Shown here in pieces: positions 8,257-17,042 of a stretch of 64,000 nt of DNA (position 1 is its first letter; the number at the start of each line of letters is the position of its first letter). Source of the DNA: a virus. Location of the stretch: the IMG/VR virus record IMGVR_UViG_3300042327_001260, positions 1 through 64,000 of that record, one strand, 5' to 3'. Under the pieces are notes generated by a model. It made no database searches. It was not told where the DNA came from and was given only the letters and a program-made list of their open reading frames with translations. Made by a program: the position numbers and the translations under genes.

Positions 8257-8263
8257 TATTTAT
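8257..8263 (+). promoter_or_regulatory. TATTTAT putative late promoter
   Basis: TATTTAT, 5 bases before the ATG at 8269. First occurrence in the window; it marks the change from untagged to late-type genes. Confidence 0.6.
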
Positions 8264-8268
8264 CTTAT

Positions 8269-8625
8269 ATGGCAATAAAAAACGCAATAAGAGATTATGT
8301 CAGGAATTTTTATGAAATAACTTATGATCCTAAACATAAACAAATTATGTTACATGATTCTAACGAAACTTATAGTAAAAGAAACTACATAGATATCGGT
8401 AGAGTTGGTAGAGTAAAGATTACGTTGGTTTGGGGTAAAATAGAAGAAATAACCGGGTTACCATATCACCATAAAGATTTTCAATCAGAACTAGCTAAAC
8501 TTTTTTTTGACATTATCACAGAAAAAAAATCAAAAGATTTCTTCAATATCCTATTAGAAGAAAATATTCCAGTTAACTTTGCGTTTAATGAATTAGTTGA
8601 TGAATTCCCAATACTAAACGAATAG
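8269..8625 (+). CDS. Hypothetical late protein, possibly tagged
   Basis: 118 residues. The N-terminus MAIKNAIRDYVRNFYE is an amphipathic helix ending in F-Y-E and could be a divergent tag. The body is alpha/beta (RVGRVKITLVWGKIEEITG). Unknown family. It has its own late-type promoter. Confidence 0.65.
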   Translation: MAIKNAIRDYVRNFYEITYDPKHKQIMLHDSNETYSKRNYIDIGRVGRVKITLVWGKIEEITGLPYHHKDFQSELAKLFFDIITEKKSKDFFNILLEENIPVNFAFNELVDEFPILNE

Positions 8626-8626
8626 G

Positions 8627-8633
8627 TATTTAT
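8627..8633 (+). promoter_or_regulatory. TATTTAT putative late promoter
   Basis: TATTTAT, 1 base after the previous stop and 4 bases before ATG 8638, which selects 8638 over the ATG at 8632. Confidence 0.65.
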
Positions 8634-8637
8634 GATT

Positions 8638-8991
8638 ATGGAAAGAATTTTTTTATTTGAGTCTGACAAAGAAGACATTACAAACAAACATGAAGAAATT
8701 GATAGAAAACTTATGAATTTTCTATTAAGAAGGGCGGAAAAAAAAGAAAGGCAAATTGGTGACGACGAATATCCAATTAATGTTATAGAGATTTCATTCA
8801 GTGATTTACCAGGTTACGGATTTAATTCTTTTAGTAGTAGAAAAGATATGGAAAGAAAAATCATTAATATGTTAGAGGAGAATGAAATAGCTGATTTAGG
8901 AGTGTACAACACTAATTATTTAGATAAAAATAGACAAAGAATAATTAAAACAATTAGACACTTTTTAAATTTTATAATGCCAAAAAAATAA
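8638..8991 (+). CDS. Tagged protein, unknown body (class H-like tag)
   Basis: 117 residues. The start MERIFLFESDKEDI resembles the class H tag, with L-F-E at residues 6-8. The body is mixed helix and strand (YPINVIEISFSDLPG; KDMERKIINMLEENEI) and ends in a basic helix. Function unknown; probably virion cargo if the tag interpretation holds. Confidence 0.65.
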   Translation: MERIFLFESDKEDITNKHEEIDRKLMNFLLRRAEKKERQIGDDEYPINVIEISFSDLPGYGFNSFSSRKDMERKIINMLEENEIADLGVYNTNYLDKNRQRIIKTIRHFLNFIMPKK

Positions 8992-8993
8992 TC

Positions 8994-9395
8994 ATGATAG
9001 AAGAAAACTTAAAAATAAAAAACATACTTAAAAAACTTTACGAAAACCAAGAACATGAAACTTCTTTTGAAGACGAGGTGAATAGTTGGAATGACGACGA
9101 GTCGGTTTATGAAAAGTACACCTTCAAATATTATATGGAAGTTGGTAAAGTTTTAGGTGAAGGTGATAGAACCGTTGCGGGTATTAACGTTATAATAAGT
9201 GACATACAAAGAGACGGTGATGACTATTACTACGATTGGGTTGAAAACAATTACGATGATCGTGAATGGTATATACAAACATTAGAAAGTGCAATCTACG
9301 AAGACAAGTTAAAAGATTTTCCAATATCAATATATCTAACTTTTTATGGTGAAGAAGAATATGTTAATTTACCTTCCGATGAAAAAAACTTATAA
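8994..9395 (+). CDS. Acidic hypothetical protein, possibly tagged
   Basis: 133 residues. Starts MIEENLKIKNILKKLYEN, a helix resembling the KILKE tags and ending L-Y-E. The body is very acidic and Tyr-rich (DGDDYYYDWVENNYDDREW). It starts 2 bases after the previous stop. Function unknown. Confidence 0.65.
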   Translation: MIEENLKIKNILKKLYENQEHETSFEDEVNSWNDDESVYEKYTFKYYMEVGKVLGEGDRTVAGINVIISDIQRDGDDYYYDWVENNYDDREWYIQTLESAIYEDKLKDFPISIYLTFYGEEEYVNLPSDEKNL

Positions 9396-9412
9396 TTAAA
9401 TCAAAAAATATT

Positions 9413-9766
9413 ATGGCTCACCCAATATTACATGCAAAAAGTTCTGCCAAAAAGTTTGGAGGAATTTGGGAAGATTATATCCACCTTCATAACTGGATGG
9501 ACGAAACTAAGGGATGGTACGGACATTCCTTTCACAGGATGTGGAGACACCACTCAGAAGGTATTTTTGAGATGGAACAAAGGTTTGGTGCTGAATTTAA
9601 AAATAGTGACGGTAAAACTGTTTATACTCGATATGTTGGAGAGCAACATGTAAAAGAAGATTGTGATGGATATATACCAACAGCAAGAGAATGGTTCTTA
9701 ATTATAGAAAATAAACAAAGACCTTTATGGGCAACACGAACTCAAAAGTTAGAGTTTGAAGACTAA
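9413..9766 (+). CDS. DUF6915 family protein
   Basis: 117 residues. The start MAHPILHAKSSAKKFGG, then DYIHLHNWMDETKGWYG, and several conserved His (HSFHRMWRHHSEGIF) match the DUF6915 family known from bacteria and phages. It could bind metal through the His cluster. Function unknown; no tag is present. Confidence 0.8.
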   Translation: MAHPILHAKSSAKKFGGIWEDYIHLHNWMDETKGWYGHSFHRMWRHHSEGIFEMEQRFGAEFKNSDGKTVYTRYVGEQHVKEDCDGYIPTAREWFLIIENKQRPLWATRTQKLEFED

Positions 9767-9780
9767 AAGTAATTAAGATA

Positions 9781-9787
9781 TATTTAT
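9781..9787 (+). promoter_or_regulatory. TATTTAT putative late promoter
   Basis: TATTTAT, 14 bases before the ATG at 9802. Confidence 0.6.
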
Positions 9788-9801
9788 AATTAAAAAAACT
9801 T

Positions 9802-10266
9802 ATGGATTATAGCACACTTCCTGATAACGTTTTAAAAATGATACTTCAAGAAATGCATAAACGACAAGATGACGGAGATTGCGATTTTGATTATGAACCA
9901 TTTGATATTGATTGTGAGCAAGAAATAAATAGTATTTGTGGGTATTTTGGTATTGAATTAAAAACTTATACAGATAGATCTTTTTTTATTCAATTATGGA
10001 ACCTTAATCCTGACTATGAAACAGAACCAATAGTGAAACCGACATTAGGTAAATATGAGGTTATACATTCAGAAACAGAAAGAAGGTATCAAACTAATTA
10101 TTACTCATCAATAATTGATAGTTATTATCCTGTTGATTCTGATATGTTATATCAACTAAATAATACTGATGAGTACTATTATTACGAAGGAAATAATTTT
10201 GATACCGATGTACATGACACTGAAATAACTGATGATGAAATAGAACGAATAAAAAAAATTGGTTAA
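9802..10266 (+). CDS. Acidic hypothetical protein, paralog of the gene at 56464
   Basis: 154 residues. Shares with the 56464 product an N-terminal helix, a YFGI/YYGL segment, FFIQLWNLNPDY (FFFQLMELNPDY there) and LGKYEVIHSETERRY (LGMYDVYYDSEERLW there). The C-terminus is strongly acidic and Tyr-rich. No tag. The two copies, 46 kb apart, both follow TATTTAT promoters. Function unknown. Confidence 0.7.
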   Translation: MDYSTLPDNVLKMILQEMHKRQDDGDCDFDYEPFDIDCEQEINSICGYFGIELKTYTDRSFFIQLWNLNPDYETEPIVKPTLGKYEVIHSETERRYQTNYYSSIIDSYYPVDSDMLYQLNNTDEYYYYEGNNFDTDVHDTEITDDEIERIKKIG

Positions 10267-10269
10267 TAT

Positions 10270-11028
10270 ATGGAACAAATAAAACTAAACGAAGAACAAA
10301 AAAAAATATTTGATAAATATAATTTATATTTAAACGCTGTTTTAGGGGATAATGGTGTTAGTTGGACTAGTTACATATATTATGATGATGGGATGGAGAG
10401 CTTAGATGGACCAACACCAAATATAAGTCATGGATGGGAAAGAAAAGATGAGTTGGCACCTGAAGATCCTGGTTATGATATCATGTGCGAGCTTGCAGAT
10501 AATATTGTTAAACAAAATGAAGATAATTTTTATGATTATTTAGATGATGAATATGCAAGAAACGGTAGTATATATTTAACATATAACCCACAAACAAAAA
10601 TTTTTACATTAGGATTTGATGCATATGTAAAAAAGTCTGAAGATTTTTATCAAAATAAAACATTTGATGAAATTTTTAACCAACCATTACCATGGTATGC
10701 TGCTAATCAAGACCGTGTATATACAAAATTAAAAAGTGATGAATACATTCAAGAGTTAATTAATAAACATAATGGAGAAACTTTTTTTGAATTCCCATAT
10801 AATGGTTACGGAGATAGTGGTGAAATAGATAGTAGTTTATCATATAACGACGATGTTTTAAATATTGCATACGAAATTATTGATTTATTTTTTGGTGGTT
10901 GGGAAAATAACGAAGGTGCTGATGGAACAGTAACAATAAATTTAGAAGAAAAGAAAGTAACTATATCACATTCACAATATTACGAAGATACAGAACATCA
11001 AGAGATTACTGAAGTTAAAATAATTTAA
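10270..11028 (+). CDS. Acidic hypothetical protein
   Basis: 252 residues, unusually acidic and aromatic (EDPGYDIMCELADNIV; FFGGWENNEGADG). Ends in regular beta strands (GTVTINLEEKKVTISHSQYY). No known motif and no obvious tag. Its TAA overlaps the ATG of the nuclease-like gene. Confidence 0.65.
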   Translation: MEQIKLNEEQKKIFDKYNLYLNAVLGDNGVSWTSYIYYDDGMESLDGPTPNISHGWERKDELAPEDPGYDIMCELADNIVKQNEDNFYDYLDDEYARNGSIYLTYNPQTKIFTLGFDAYVKKSEDFYQNKTFDEIFNQPLPWYAANQDRVYTKLKSDEYIQELINKHNGETFFEFPYNGYGDSGEIDSSLSYNDDVLNIAYEIIDLFFGGWENNEGADGTVTINLEEKKVTISHSQYYEDTEHQEITEVKII

Positions 11029-11900
11029 TGGAAAAATTACAAGAAAATATAAATAGAATTAAAGAGTTAATGTTGGTTGAAAATGATGATCAACTTTCTC
11101 TTTTTACTGGTGATGCCACCCCCATTAATTTAAATTCAGATGAATTTACATTACGGTTTAAAGAAAAAGTATATTTCATTTTAAAAGATTTATATAAATC
11201 AAATTGGGATAGTGATAGAAGTCGAGGGCCTGGTGGTGGTGGAGGTGTTGTTAACGTTCACACCGTTTATGATTTATTACAAAAAAAGGGTCTAACTGAT
11301 TATGATCCAGAAGGTGGTGATTGGTCAATATTAAATTATTTTGACACAAATCCACAAGTTAGAAACACTATTGTTGGTTTATATGAAAAAGAAACCGGTA
11401 AAATTATGGATAACACTAAAGTAATGGAAGAGTTCATAAAGTGGATGTCAAAAAACCGAAATAAAATTTTTAAAAACGGACCAATATTAAACGACTTAAT
11501 ACAAAAAAACGTAGAATCTCTATATCAAGGAGAGTTAAACGAAAGAAAGGCTTATGACTTTTTAAGTGACGTTTTAAAAAATATAAAGGGTTGGAAACTA
11601 AAAGGAAGGTCGGTACCTGGTTCTAAAAAAGATAGAGACGGAGTTGACTTTGTAATGGTTAATAAAAATAACGATGAAGCTAAGTTTCAAGTTAAACCTT
11701 TAGGTAGTATTGAAAAAATTAAAAATGGTTATAAAATAGAAAGTTACAATATAAAAAATTTAGATAAAAAACCTGTTGATTATTTTGTGTTCGCCTCCTC
11801 AGATAAAGACGAAGTTTACGTTTTTAAAAAGACAGAAGGTAAGTTCACAATATTAGACGATAAAAACATTCAATTTGAAGAAGAGCCAATACAATTTTAA
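11028..11900 (+). CDS. Tagged PD-(D/E)XK-like nuclease candidate
   Basis: 290 residues. Tag F-like start MEKLQENINRIKELMLVE ends in L-V-E at residues 16-18. A Gly-rich linker (GPGGGGGVV) is followed near residues 175-225 by the order E...SVPGSKKDRDGVDFVMV...AKFQVKPLG. That is the D ... QxK arrangement of the PD-(D/E)XK fold, found in restriction and repair nucleases. If packaged and injected, it could attack host DNA or act on phage DNA. Catalysis is inferred from a short motif. Confidence 0.65.
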   Translation: MEKLQENINRIKELMLVENDDQLSLFTGDATPINLNSDEFTLRFKEKVYFILKDLYKSNWDSDRSRGPGGGGGVVNVHTVYDLLQKKGLTDYDPEGGDWSILNYFDTNPQVRNTIVGLYEKETGKIMDNTKVMEEFIKWMSKNRNKIFKNGPILNDLIQKNVESLYQGELNERKAYDFLSDVLKNIKGWKLKGRSVPGSKKDRDGVDFVMVNKNNDEAKFQVKPLGSIEKIKNGYKIESYNIKNLDKKPVDYFVFASSDKDEVYVFKKTEGKFTILDDKNIQFEEEPIQF

Positions 11901-11902
11901 TA

Positions 11903-13030
11903 ATGAGTTTAGATGCTGTAAGGGACTTAATACAAAAATTTAATAATGGACAATTTGTAGACGAAATTGAACCTTACTTCAATGATTTAATGACATTTTT
12001 AAATTATGTAAAAAAATATAATTTATTAGATGAAATTGATTTAGGTGAAATACCATCTAGAGATTTTGATGATGAACTGTTTGAGTTTTTAGTTGAAAAC
12101 GACATTTTATCAAATACTAACTATGACTACATTCCTGAAGAATTTAAAAATCACTTTTTACTTCACCATTTAGAACATAATTACGAATGGGCCGTTGAGT
12201 ATATAACACAAAATTTATTAACCGACGTTCAAGTAAGAAAAGACGGGTTTTATTTATATTTAAGGGACCGTGAAGATTTATCTAAATTCTTTTGTGGTGG
12301 TGGACGAAATGATTATGGAGCTAAAGACGTTGCAAAACAAATATTTAGTGAAGAGGGTTTAGGACACGATTGGTATTTTGATTACGATAGAAACCCTAGT
12401 GATACCATAGATGAGTTAGACGAATCTAACTTTGCATCTTTAAAAAACATTATTTTTAAAGAAATAGGAAATCAAGAAATGTCTCTTGAAGATTATGATT
12501 CTGATTTTTTTGAACAATTATCAGAAGAACAAGGAACTGAAGATTATTTTATTATAAGAAGTGAAGATTTAGATGATTTATTAAAAGACGAAAATGCAAT
12601 TAACGAATTATGTAAAAAAGACTTAGAGGAATTGGGTTCTAATCTAAGAAGTTTATATCATTGGGCAGAAAATAGTGCGTATGAAGATGAGGTTTATTCT
12701 TTAGTATATGAAGGTTTAAATGAATATTTTGAAGGAAGAATAGAAGAAACACCAAGACAAGTAAAAAGAAGTGACGGCACCACAATTACTAAATATGATA
12801 ATTACATTAAAATAAATAACTTCATAAGTTTAGTATCAAATTTTTTAGATAACAATAAAGGAAGTGGGTACAACGATTCACAGTTAGATTATTATGGTAG
12901 TTTTGAAGAGTTAATTAATTCTATGATTTACAATGATTACATTGAATGTATTGATTTTAGAATACCTGAATACCCTGATTGGAGTTTAACTAAAAAAAAC
13001 ATAAATGAAATGTTTCACGATTATATCTAA
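11903..13030 (+). CDS. Large acidic hypothetical protein
   Basis: 375 residues, very rich in Asp, Glu, Phe and Tyr (DEIDLGEIPSRDFDDELFEFL). Contains CGGGRNDYGAKDVAKQIF near residue 132. Two weakly similar acidic halves may be present. No recognised fold and no typical tag. Its last codon overlaps the next ATG. Confidence 0.65.
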   Translation: MSLDAVRDLIQKFNNGQFVDEIEPYFNDLMTFLNYVKKYNLLDEIDLGEIPSRDFDDELFEFLVENDILSNTNYDYIPEEFKNHFLLHHLEHNYEWAVEYITQNLLTDVQVRKDGFYLYLRDREDLSKFFCGGGRNDYGAKDVAKQIFSEEGLGHDWYFDYDRNPSDTIDELDESNFASLKNIIFKEIGNQEMSLEDYDSDFFEQLSEEQGTEDYFIIRSEDLDDLLKDENAINELCKKDLEELGSNLRSLYHWAENSAYEDEVYSLVYEGLNEYFEGRIEETPRQVKRSDGTTITKYDNYIKINNFISLVSNFLDNNKGSGYNDSQLDYYGSFEELINSMIYNDYIECIDFRIPEYPDWSLTKKNINEMFHDYI

Positions 13031-13692
13031 TGAAAGTAATAATAACGCAAAAACAATTAGAAGAAATTAGAGAAAACGCAACTAAAAAATTTAGTTGTGA
13101 AAAGTGTAACCATTCTTGGAAAATAGAAAAAGAATACAAACACCCATATCTTTGTCATATGTGTGGTTATGATTCTGCAAAAGAAAAACATAACTACGAA
13201 GAACTTGAAAACTTTTGGAAAAACTATAAAAAAGAAGAAGAGGTTACAGAGAAGTGGACTGAAAAATATAAAAAAAGTATTAACTGTAGTAACCCAAAAG
13301 GTTTCTCACAAAGAGCACATTGCCAAGGAAGAAAGAAACATTTAAAAGAATCTAAAGAAGAAGAAATAGAAAAGAATGGGTTTAATATTGAAGGTATAAA
13401 AATAGCAATTAAAGTTATGTCACAACTTTCAGAAACATACGGTGAGGGGATACCTTTAGATTTTAGTTTACATGATTATTTTTTAAAACAAAACGAAGGG
13501 GTTAGAAGACCAATATTACAACTATTCATTGATGTTGATAAAAAAGACGGAAAAGAATATAAAATAACACAAATGTATAGACACGAAATTTCCGTTGAAT
13601 TACTTAATACACTTGAAATGATGGGTTTATATAATGATGAGCGTATGACGCCATACTATAACTTTCATTTTAACAAAAGAAATTTAGAATGA
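13030..13692 (+). CDS. Tagged protein with zinc ribbon and NCSNPKGFSQRAHC motif
   Basis: 220 residues. Class A tag MKVIITQKQLEEIREN (I-R-E at 13-15). Residues 20-48 form a C-x2-C ... C-x2-C zinc ribbon (SCEKCNHSW, LCHMCGYD). Near residue 80 comes KKSINCSNPKGFSQRAHCQG, a Cys/His motif seen in virion-associated proteins of large phages. The C-terminal half is an unrecognised alpha/beta domain. Probably packaged; function unknown. Confidence 0.7.
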   Translation: MKVIITQKQLEEIRENATKKFSCEKCNHSWKIEKEYKHPYLCHMCGYDSAKEKHNYEELENFWKNYKKEEEVTEKWTEKYKKSINCSNPKGFSQRAHCQGRKKHLKESKEEEIEKNGFNIEGIKIAIKVMSQLSETYGEGIPLDFSLHDYFLKQNEGVRRPILQLFIDVDKKDGKEYKITQMYRHEISVELLNTLEMMGLYNDERMTPYYNFHFNKRNLE

Positions 13693-13719
13693 TTGTTTGA
13701 TTAATCAAAAAAGAATATA

Positions 13720-13727
13720 TATATTTG
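13720..13727 (+). promoter_or_regulatory. Bacteroidota-type -7 promoter element
   Basis: TATATTTG, 38 bases before the ATG at 13766, leaving a real 5' leader. Confidence 0.55.
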
Positions 13728-13765
13728 TACAAGTATTAATTATTTAAACATAAACAAGAAAAATT

Positions 13766-14017
13766 ATGGCAACAAAATCAGGAAACAAAGGACGTTACAT
13801 TTGCAAAGTTGGTTACTTGGACATCTACGCTAAGGACACAATGAAACCAAAAAAAGAAAGTAAGTATAAGTTCACTAAAGGTGATGTAAAATCTACAGTG
13901 TATAATATCCTACACGCAAAAAAACTGTCCTTAGGTAATTTAAAAACTAAAGATGAGGCGGTTGCTAAAGCAATAGAATTGATGGGTGATAAGGCGGCAC
14001 TTTACGGGTTAGTTTAA
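13766..14017 (+). CDS. Small basic hypothetical protein
   Basis: 83 residues, Lys-rich (KSGNKGRYICKVGYLDIYAKD), with a helical C-terminus (KDEAVAKAIELMGDKAALYG). It is monocistronic: own host-type promoter and own terminator. Cell-internal basic character suggests nucleic-acid binding, but no family is recognised. Confidence 0.65.
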   Translation: MATKSGNKGRYICKVGYLDIYAKDTMKPKKESKYKFTKGDVKSTVYNILHAKKLSLGNLKTKDEAVAKAIELMGDKAALYGLV

Positions 14018-14036
14018 ACCCATCCATTATATATCA

Positions 14037-14066
14037 AAAGTCAGGATTAACTCCTGACTTTTTTTG
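14037..14066 (+). terminator. Rho-independent terminator
   Basis: AAAGTCAGGA pairs with TCCTGACTTT around a 5-base loop, followed by T residues. Confidence 0.9.
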
Positions 14067-14075
14067 TTTTTATGG

Positions 14076-14082
14076 TATTTAT
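14076..14082 (+). promoter_or_regulatory. TATTTAT putative late promoter
   Basis: TATTTAT, 4 bases before ATG 14087. An upstream in-frame ATG (14072) lies before the motif and would be excluded from the transcript. Confidence 0.65.
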
Positions 14083-14086
14083 TATT

Positions 14087-15619
14087 ATGGAATTTAAAAA
14101 AAGGGATTTATTACTATCCGAAAATAAAAGTGAAGAAGGAGTATTAAAAAAAATATTATCCAAATTCAAAGACATTAAAAGTAGAGCAAAGTCTGAAATG
14201 GAAGAAACAAGGGCATTGGCTCGAATATTAACCCATGCAGTTAAATCATATTCAAAAACAAGAGAGTTTGATTTAGATAAAAAAGATGTTGAGTTTATCC
14301 AAGGACAATCAGGAGACGTAATTAAAAATTTATTAATGATTGTTATCTCAATAATCCCAATACCAATTCCTGTAACACCATTTTTAATAATATTTGGTAA
14401 AAAAATAGGAATTGATATTTTACCAAAAGAACATGAAATACCTGAAAAAGGAAAAAAGAAAGAAAAAACTGACGAGTCTATGATGTCTAATAACTCAAAA
14501 AAAATTAATATAATTATTACAGAAGAACAATACGAACATCTTAATGAATTAGCAAAGAGATATGAAAACGTAGTTCAAAAACTATGTTATAACCAAAAAG
14601 AAAATAAACCGTTTTGTAGTCTTTACGAGATGAGAAAAAAATTAAGTGAAGATGAACAAGTGGAGTTAGATGTTGCTATGGAAGATTTAGATAGGTATTT
14701 TAGATTTAAAAATGTAGGAATGTTTCCAATTATAGTTGATTTGGCACTTAAAGATGAGGGTAGAACAATAAATTATTTAAAATTAATTTCTGATTTCGTT
14801 TGGGATGATGACTATGATGATACTGAAACAAAAAGAATCATTAATAGACAAAAAAATAGAAAAGATATTGAAATTGAAGATGTTGATGATTTAGCCAGAC
14901 AAGCAAAAACTGCCGAACATCAAAAATACGAACAAAGATTTGTTGGTGATCATTTTGAAAAAAAATCAACATTTTTAAGATTAAATCATTATTGTGATGA
15001 CGATGCAAAACAAACATTATTTGATATACTAACACAAGTTAAATCTGAAGAAAGAACTTTAGATATTGTTTTTGAACAGATGACAAGATGTATTGAAAAA
15101 TCATTAACACAAGGATCTTATTATTTAAAAGCAGACATTGTTAGCAAAAAAGATTTGACATATAACGGTGAGTTAATATTCCCATCAGGAACACATTTTG
15201 AAGTAAAAAAAATGGATCCATTTATTGATAGTTACTTATCTGAATTTTTCTCAATATTTAAAGAAACTGAAAAAATAGCATTCAAAGGAGAATATGTTGA
15301 AATGTATAATGAATTAATTCAGAGAGTGTTTGACTGGTTAGTATCAAACCCGTCGGCTACAGATTACTTAGAAAAAGTAAAATCACAAATAGGTGGAATT
15401 ATATATGAGTATGACACTATTGTACCTATAGAGTACATCGATTTATATTGGTCTAATAAAGGACAAAGAGGTTGTAACGAAAAAAGACTATCAATTAGAT
15501 TTAGAATAAAAGAAAAAATTAATGAAATAAGGACTTTTAGATATAAAAATAAGGATGAATTAATTCCTATGGTAAAAACAGTACCTTATGTTGAAAAAGA
15601 AAAAGTTATATGCGAATGA
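14087..15619 (+). CDS. LETM1-like hydrophobic domain fused to an internally tagged protein
   Basis: 510 residues. Start MEFKKRDLLLSENK has L-S-E at 10-12. Residues 40-120 (EETRALARILTHAVKSY, FIQGQSGDVIKNLLMIVIS, PFLIIFGKKIGIDILP) match the LETM1-like ribosome-binding/membrane family. Near residue 137 the sequence KINIIITEEQYEHLNEL is a class A tag in the middle of the protein, preceded by Met-Met (ATG at 14481). This suggests fusion of two tagged genes or a second internal start. The C-terminal 370 residues are not recognised. Ends ATGA-coupled to the hydrolase gene. Confidence 0.7.
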   Translation: MEFKKRDLLLSENKSEEGVLKKILSKFKDIKSRAKSEMEETRALARILTHAVKSYSKTREFDLDKKDVEFIQGQSGDVIKNLLMIVISIIPIPIPVTPFLIIFGKKIGIDILPKEHEIPEKGKKKEKTDESMMSNNSKKINIIITEEQYEHLNELAKRYENVVQKLCYNQKENKPFCSLYEMRKKLSEDEQVELDVAMEDLDRYFRFKNVGMFPIIVDLALKDEGRTINYLKLISDFVWDDDYDDTETKRIINRQKNRKDIEIEDVDDLARQAKTAEHQKYEQRFVGDHFEKKSTFLRLNHYCDDDAKQTLFDILTQVKSEERTLDIVFEQMTRCIEKSLTQGSYYLKADIVSKKDLTYNGELIFPSGTHFEVKKMDPFIDSYLSEFFSIFKETEKIAFKGEYVEMYNELIQRVFDWLVSNPSATDYLEKVKSQIGGIIYEYDTIVPIEYIDLYWSNKGQRGCNEKRLSIRFRIKEKINEIRTFRYKNKDELIPMVKTVPYVEKEKVICE

Positions 15620-16470
15620 AAATAATAATAACAGAAAGTCAATTTAATCTTCTATTAAAGGAGTCTACAAACCCGTGCCCTGAAGGTAAAAAAGAAGACA
15701 CACTAATAACATTAGATCAAGTAAAAAATGGTTCAATAATAGAAAAGGGGTATTGCAATTCAAGTGAAACCTCAGCAATTGTAAAAATACAAAAAATGTT
15801 ACAGGATAAAGGGTTGTTGGATACTAAAAGCTATAATGGTTACTACGGTGAGAAAACACAAGAGGCTGTTAAAAAACTTTGGGAACCCAGTGAAGTTAAA
15901 GGAACTCAGATAGGTAAAAAAACTGTTGAAAAATTAGAAGGGGACGAAACACCTGAAAATGATACACCTGAAAAAGAAGTAACAACCACATCAGAAAAAG
16001 TAACCAAAAGTGACGCACTAAAACTTTTTAATCAATTAACAAAAACTCAAAAAATAATAGTTTGTACATTAATTGGTGAAGCTGGTGGTGAAACTAATCC
16101 GGTTAAGGGAATGACTGCGGTTGCTAATGTTTTAAAAAATAGAGCGGACGCAAATCACAATGGTTATGGAGCGACACCACAAAGTCAAGCTTTAGCTGAT
16201 TATCAGTTTTCAATGTGGAATGATTATAATGAAGGGGATGAAGTTTTACAAGATGTCTATGACAAATTTAGAGAGCATAGTCAAATGCAAAACGCAATAA
16301 CAATAGCCAAATCGATAGACTCTATTAGTGACATAACGGGAGGTGCTCAATATTATCACGCAACATACGTCACACCATCATGGACTAAAAATACCGACAC
16401 AACCAAGTGGGTACCAACTATAACAATAGGTAAACATAAATTTGGAAATGTTGTGCCAAACAAGAAATAA
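15616..16470 (+). CDS. Tagged cell-wall hydrolase, SleB-like, with peptidoglycan-binding domain
   Basis: 284 residues. Class A tag MKIIITESQFNLLLKE (L-K-E at 14-16). Residues 45-105 fit a PG_binding_1 repeat (SAIVKIQKMLQDKGLLDTK, YYGEKTQEAVKKL). A Thr/Glu linker leads to a hydrolase_2/SleB domain: IIVCTLIGEAGGET (catalytic Glu expected), GMTAVANVLKNRADA, and YYHATYVTPSW near the end. It should cleave peptidoglycan glycan strands; a tagged copy could be delivered from the virion at entry. Start 15616 is the ATGA overlap with the preceding stop. Confidence 0.88.
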   Translation: MKIIITESQFNLLLKESTNPCPEGKKEDTLITLDQVKNGSIIEKGYCNSSETSAIVKIQKMLQDKGLLDTKSYNGYYGEKTQEAVKKLWEPSEVKGTQIGKKTVEKLEGDETPENDTPEKEVTTTSEKVTKSDALKLFNQLTKTQKIIVCTLIGEAGGETNPVKGMTAVANVLKNRADANHNGYGATPQSQALADYQFSMWNDYNEGDEVLQDVYDKFREHSQMQNAITIAKSIDSISDITGGAQYYHATYVTPSWTKNTDTTKWVPTITIGKHKFGNVVPNKK

Positions 16471-17042
16471 TGAAACTATTTTTAACAGAAGCCGAATATA
16501 AAAAAATGACTGAGGATAACCTTAGACAGTTTTTATTTTCTTTTTGGGACAACCAAAAAAAACAAGGAATGGAACCTGTTTTAGATGATATCATTTATCA
16601 TGTTACTGACATTAGAAAAGATTCTAATGATGATTATAATACGATAAGACCTATATGGTATGATTACAGAGGTGGATACAAACATTTATTACAATCAATC
16701 AAAGATGAAATAGAACACGATGAGATACAAATAAAAGGAGATAGTAACTTAGACATGGTTATTTTTATTGATGAAGTTTACTCTTACGGCGAAAGAGAAC
16801 AAGGTGGTATGGTTGATATTATATGTAGAGTTGTTTACGGTACGGTTGATGGGTATGTTTATAATGAAGATACTGAAATGATGGATATGGTACCAAACAT
16901 GGATATATTTGAACAGTATAGTCTATTAGAATACGACACCGATGATTTCGTACAGTTTTTAAGAGATGAGGCGTATTCATACTTTTCAAAAGTATTAAAA
17001 CCTATTGGATTACCAATACATGTAGATTTAATGGTAAAATAA
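16470..17042 (+). CDS. Tagged protein, paralog of next gene
   Basis: 190 residues. Class A tag MKLFLTEAEYKKMTE (M-T-E at 13-15). The body shares with the 17042 product a helix with F.LW/FW near residue 25, a YDYRGGYKHLL / YRDFLGGWDKMI segment, and a C-terminal helix followed by a short strand. Strongly acidic. The start overlaps the previous stop by 1 base. Function unknown. Confidence 0.68.
   Translation: MKLFLTEAEYKKMTEDNLRQFLFSFWDNQKKQGMEPVLDDIIYHVTDIRKDSNDDYNTIRPIWYDYRGGYKHLLQSIKDEIEHDEIQIKGDSNLDMVIFIDEVYSYGEREQGGMVDIICRVVYGTVDGYVYNEDTEMMDMVPNMDIFEQYSLLEYDTDDFVQFLRDEAYSYFSKVLKPIGLPIHVDLMVK

Noticed and set aside
8994-9050. Firm tag call for MIEENLKIKNILKKLYEN
   Set aside because: Only a loose match to the KILKE tags; left as possible.
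14481-14530. Separate gene starting at the internal tag of the 14087 protein
   Set aside because: The reading frame is continuous with no stop; kept as one gene and noted as a possible internal start.
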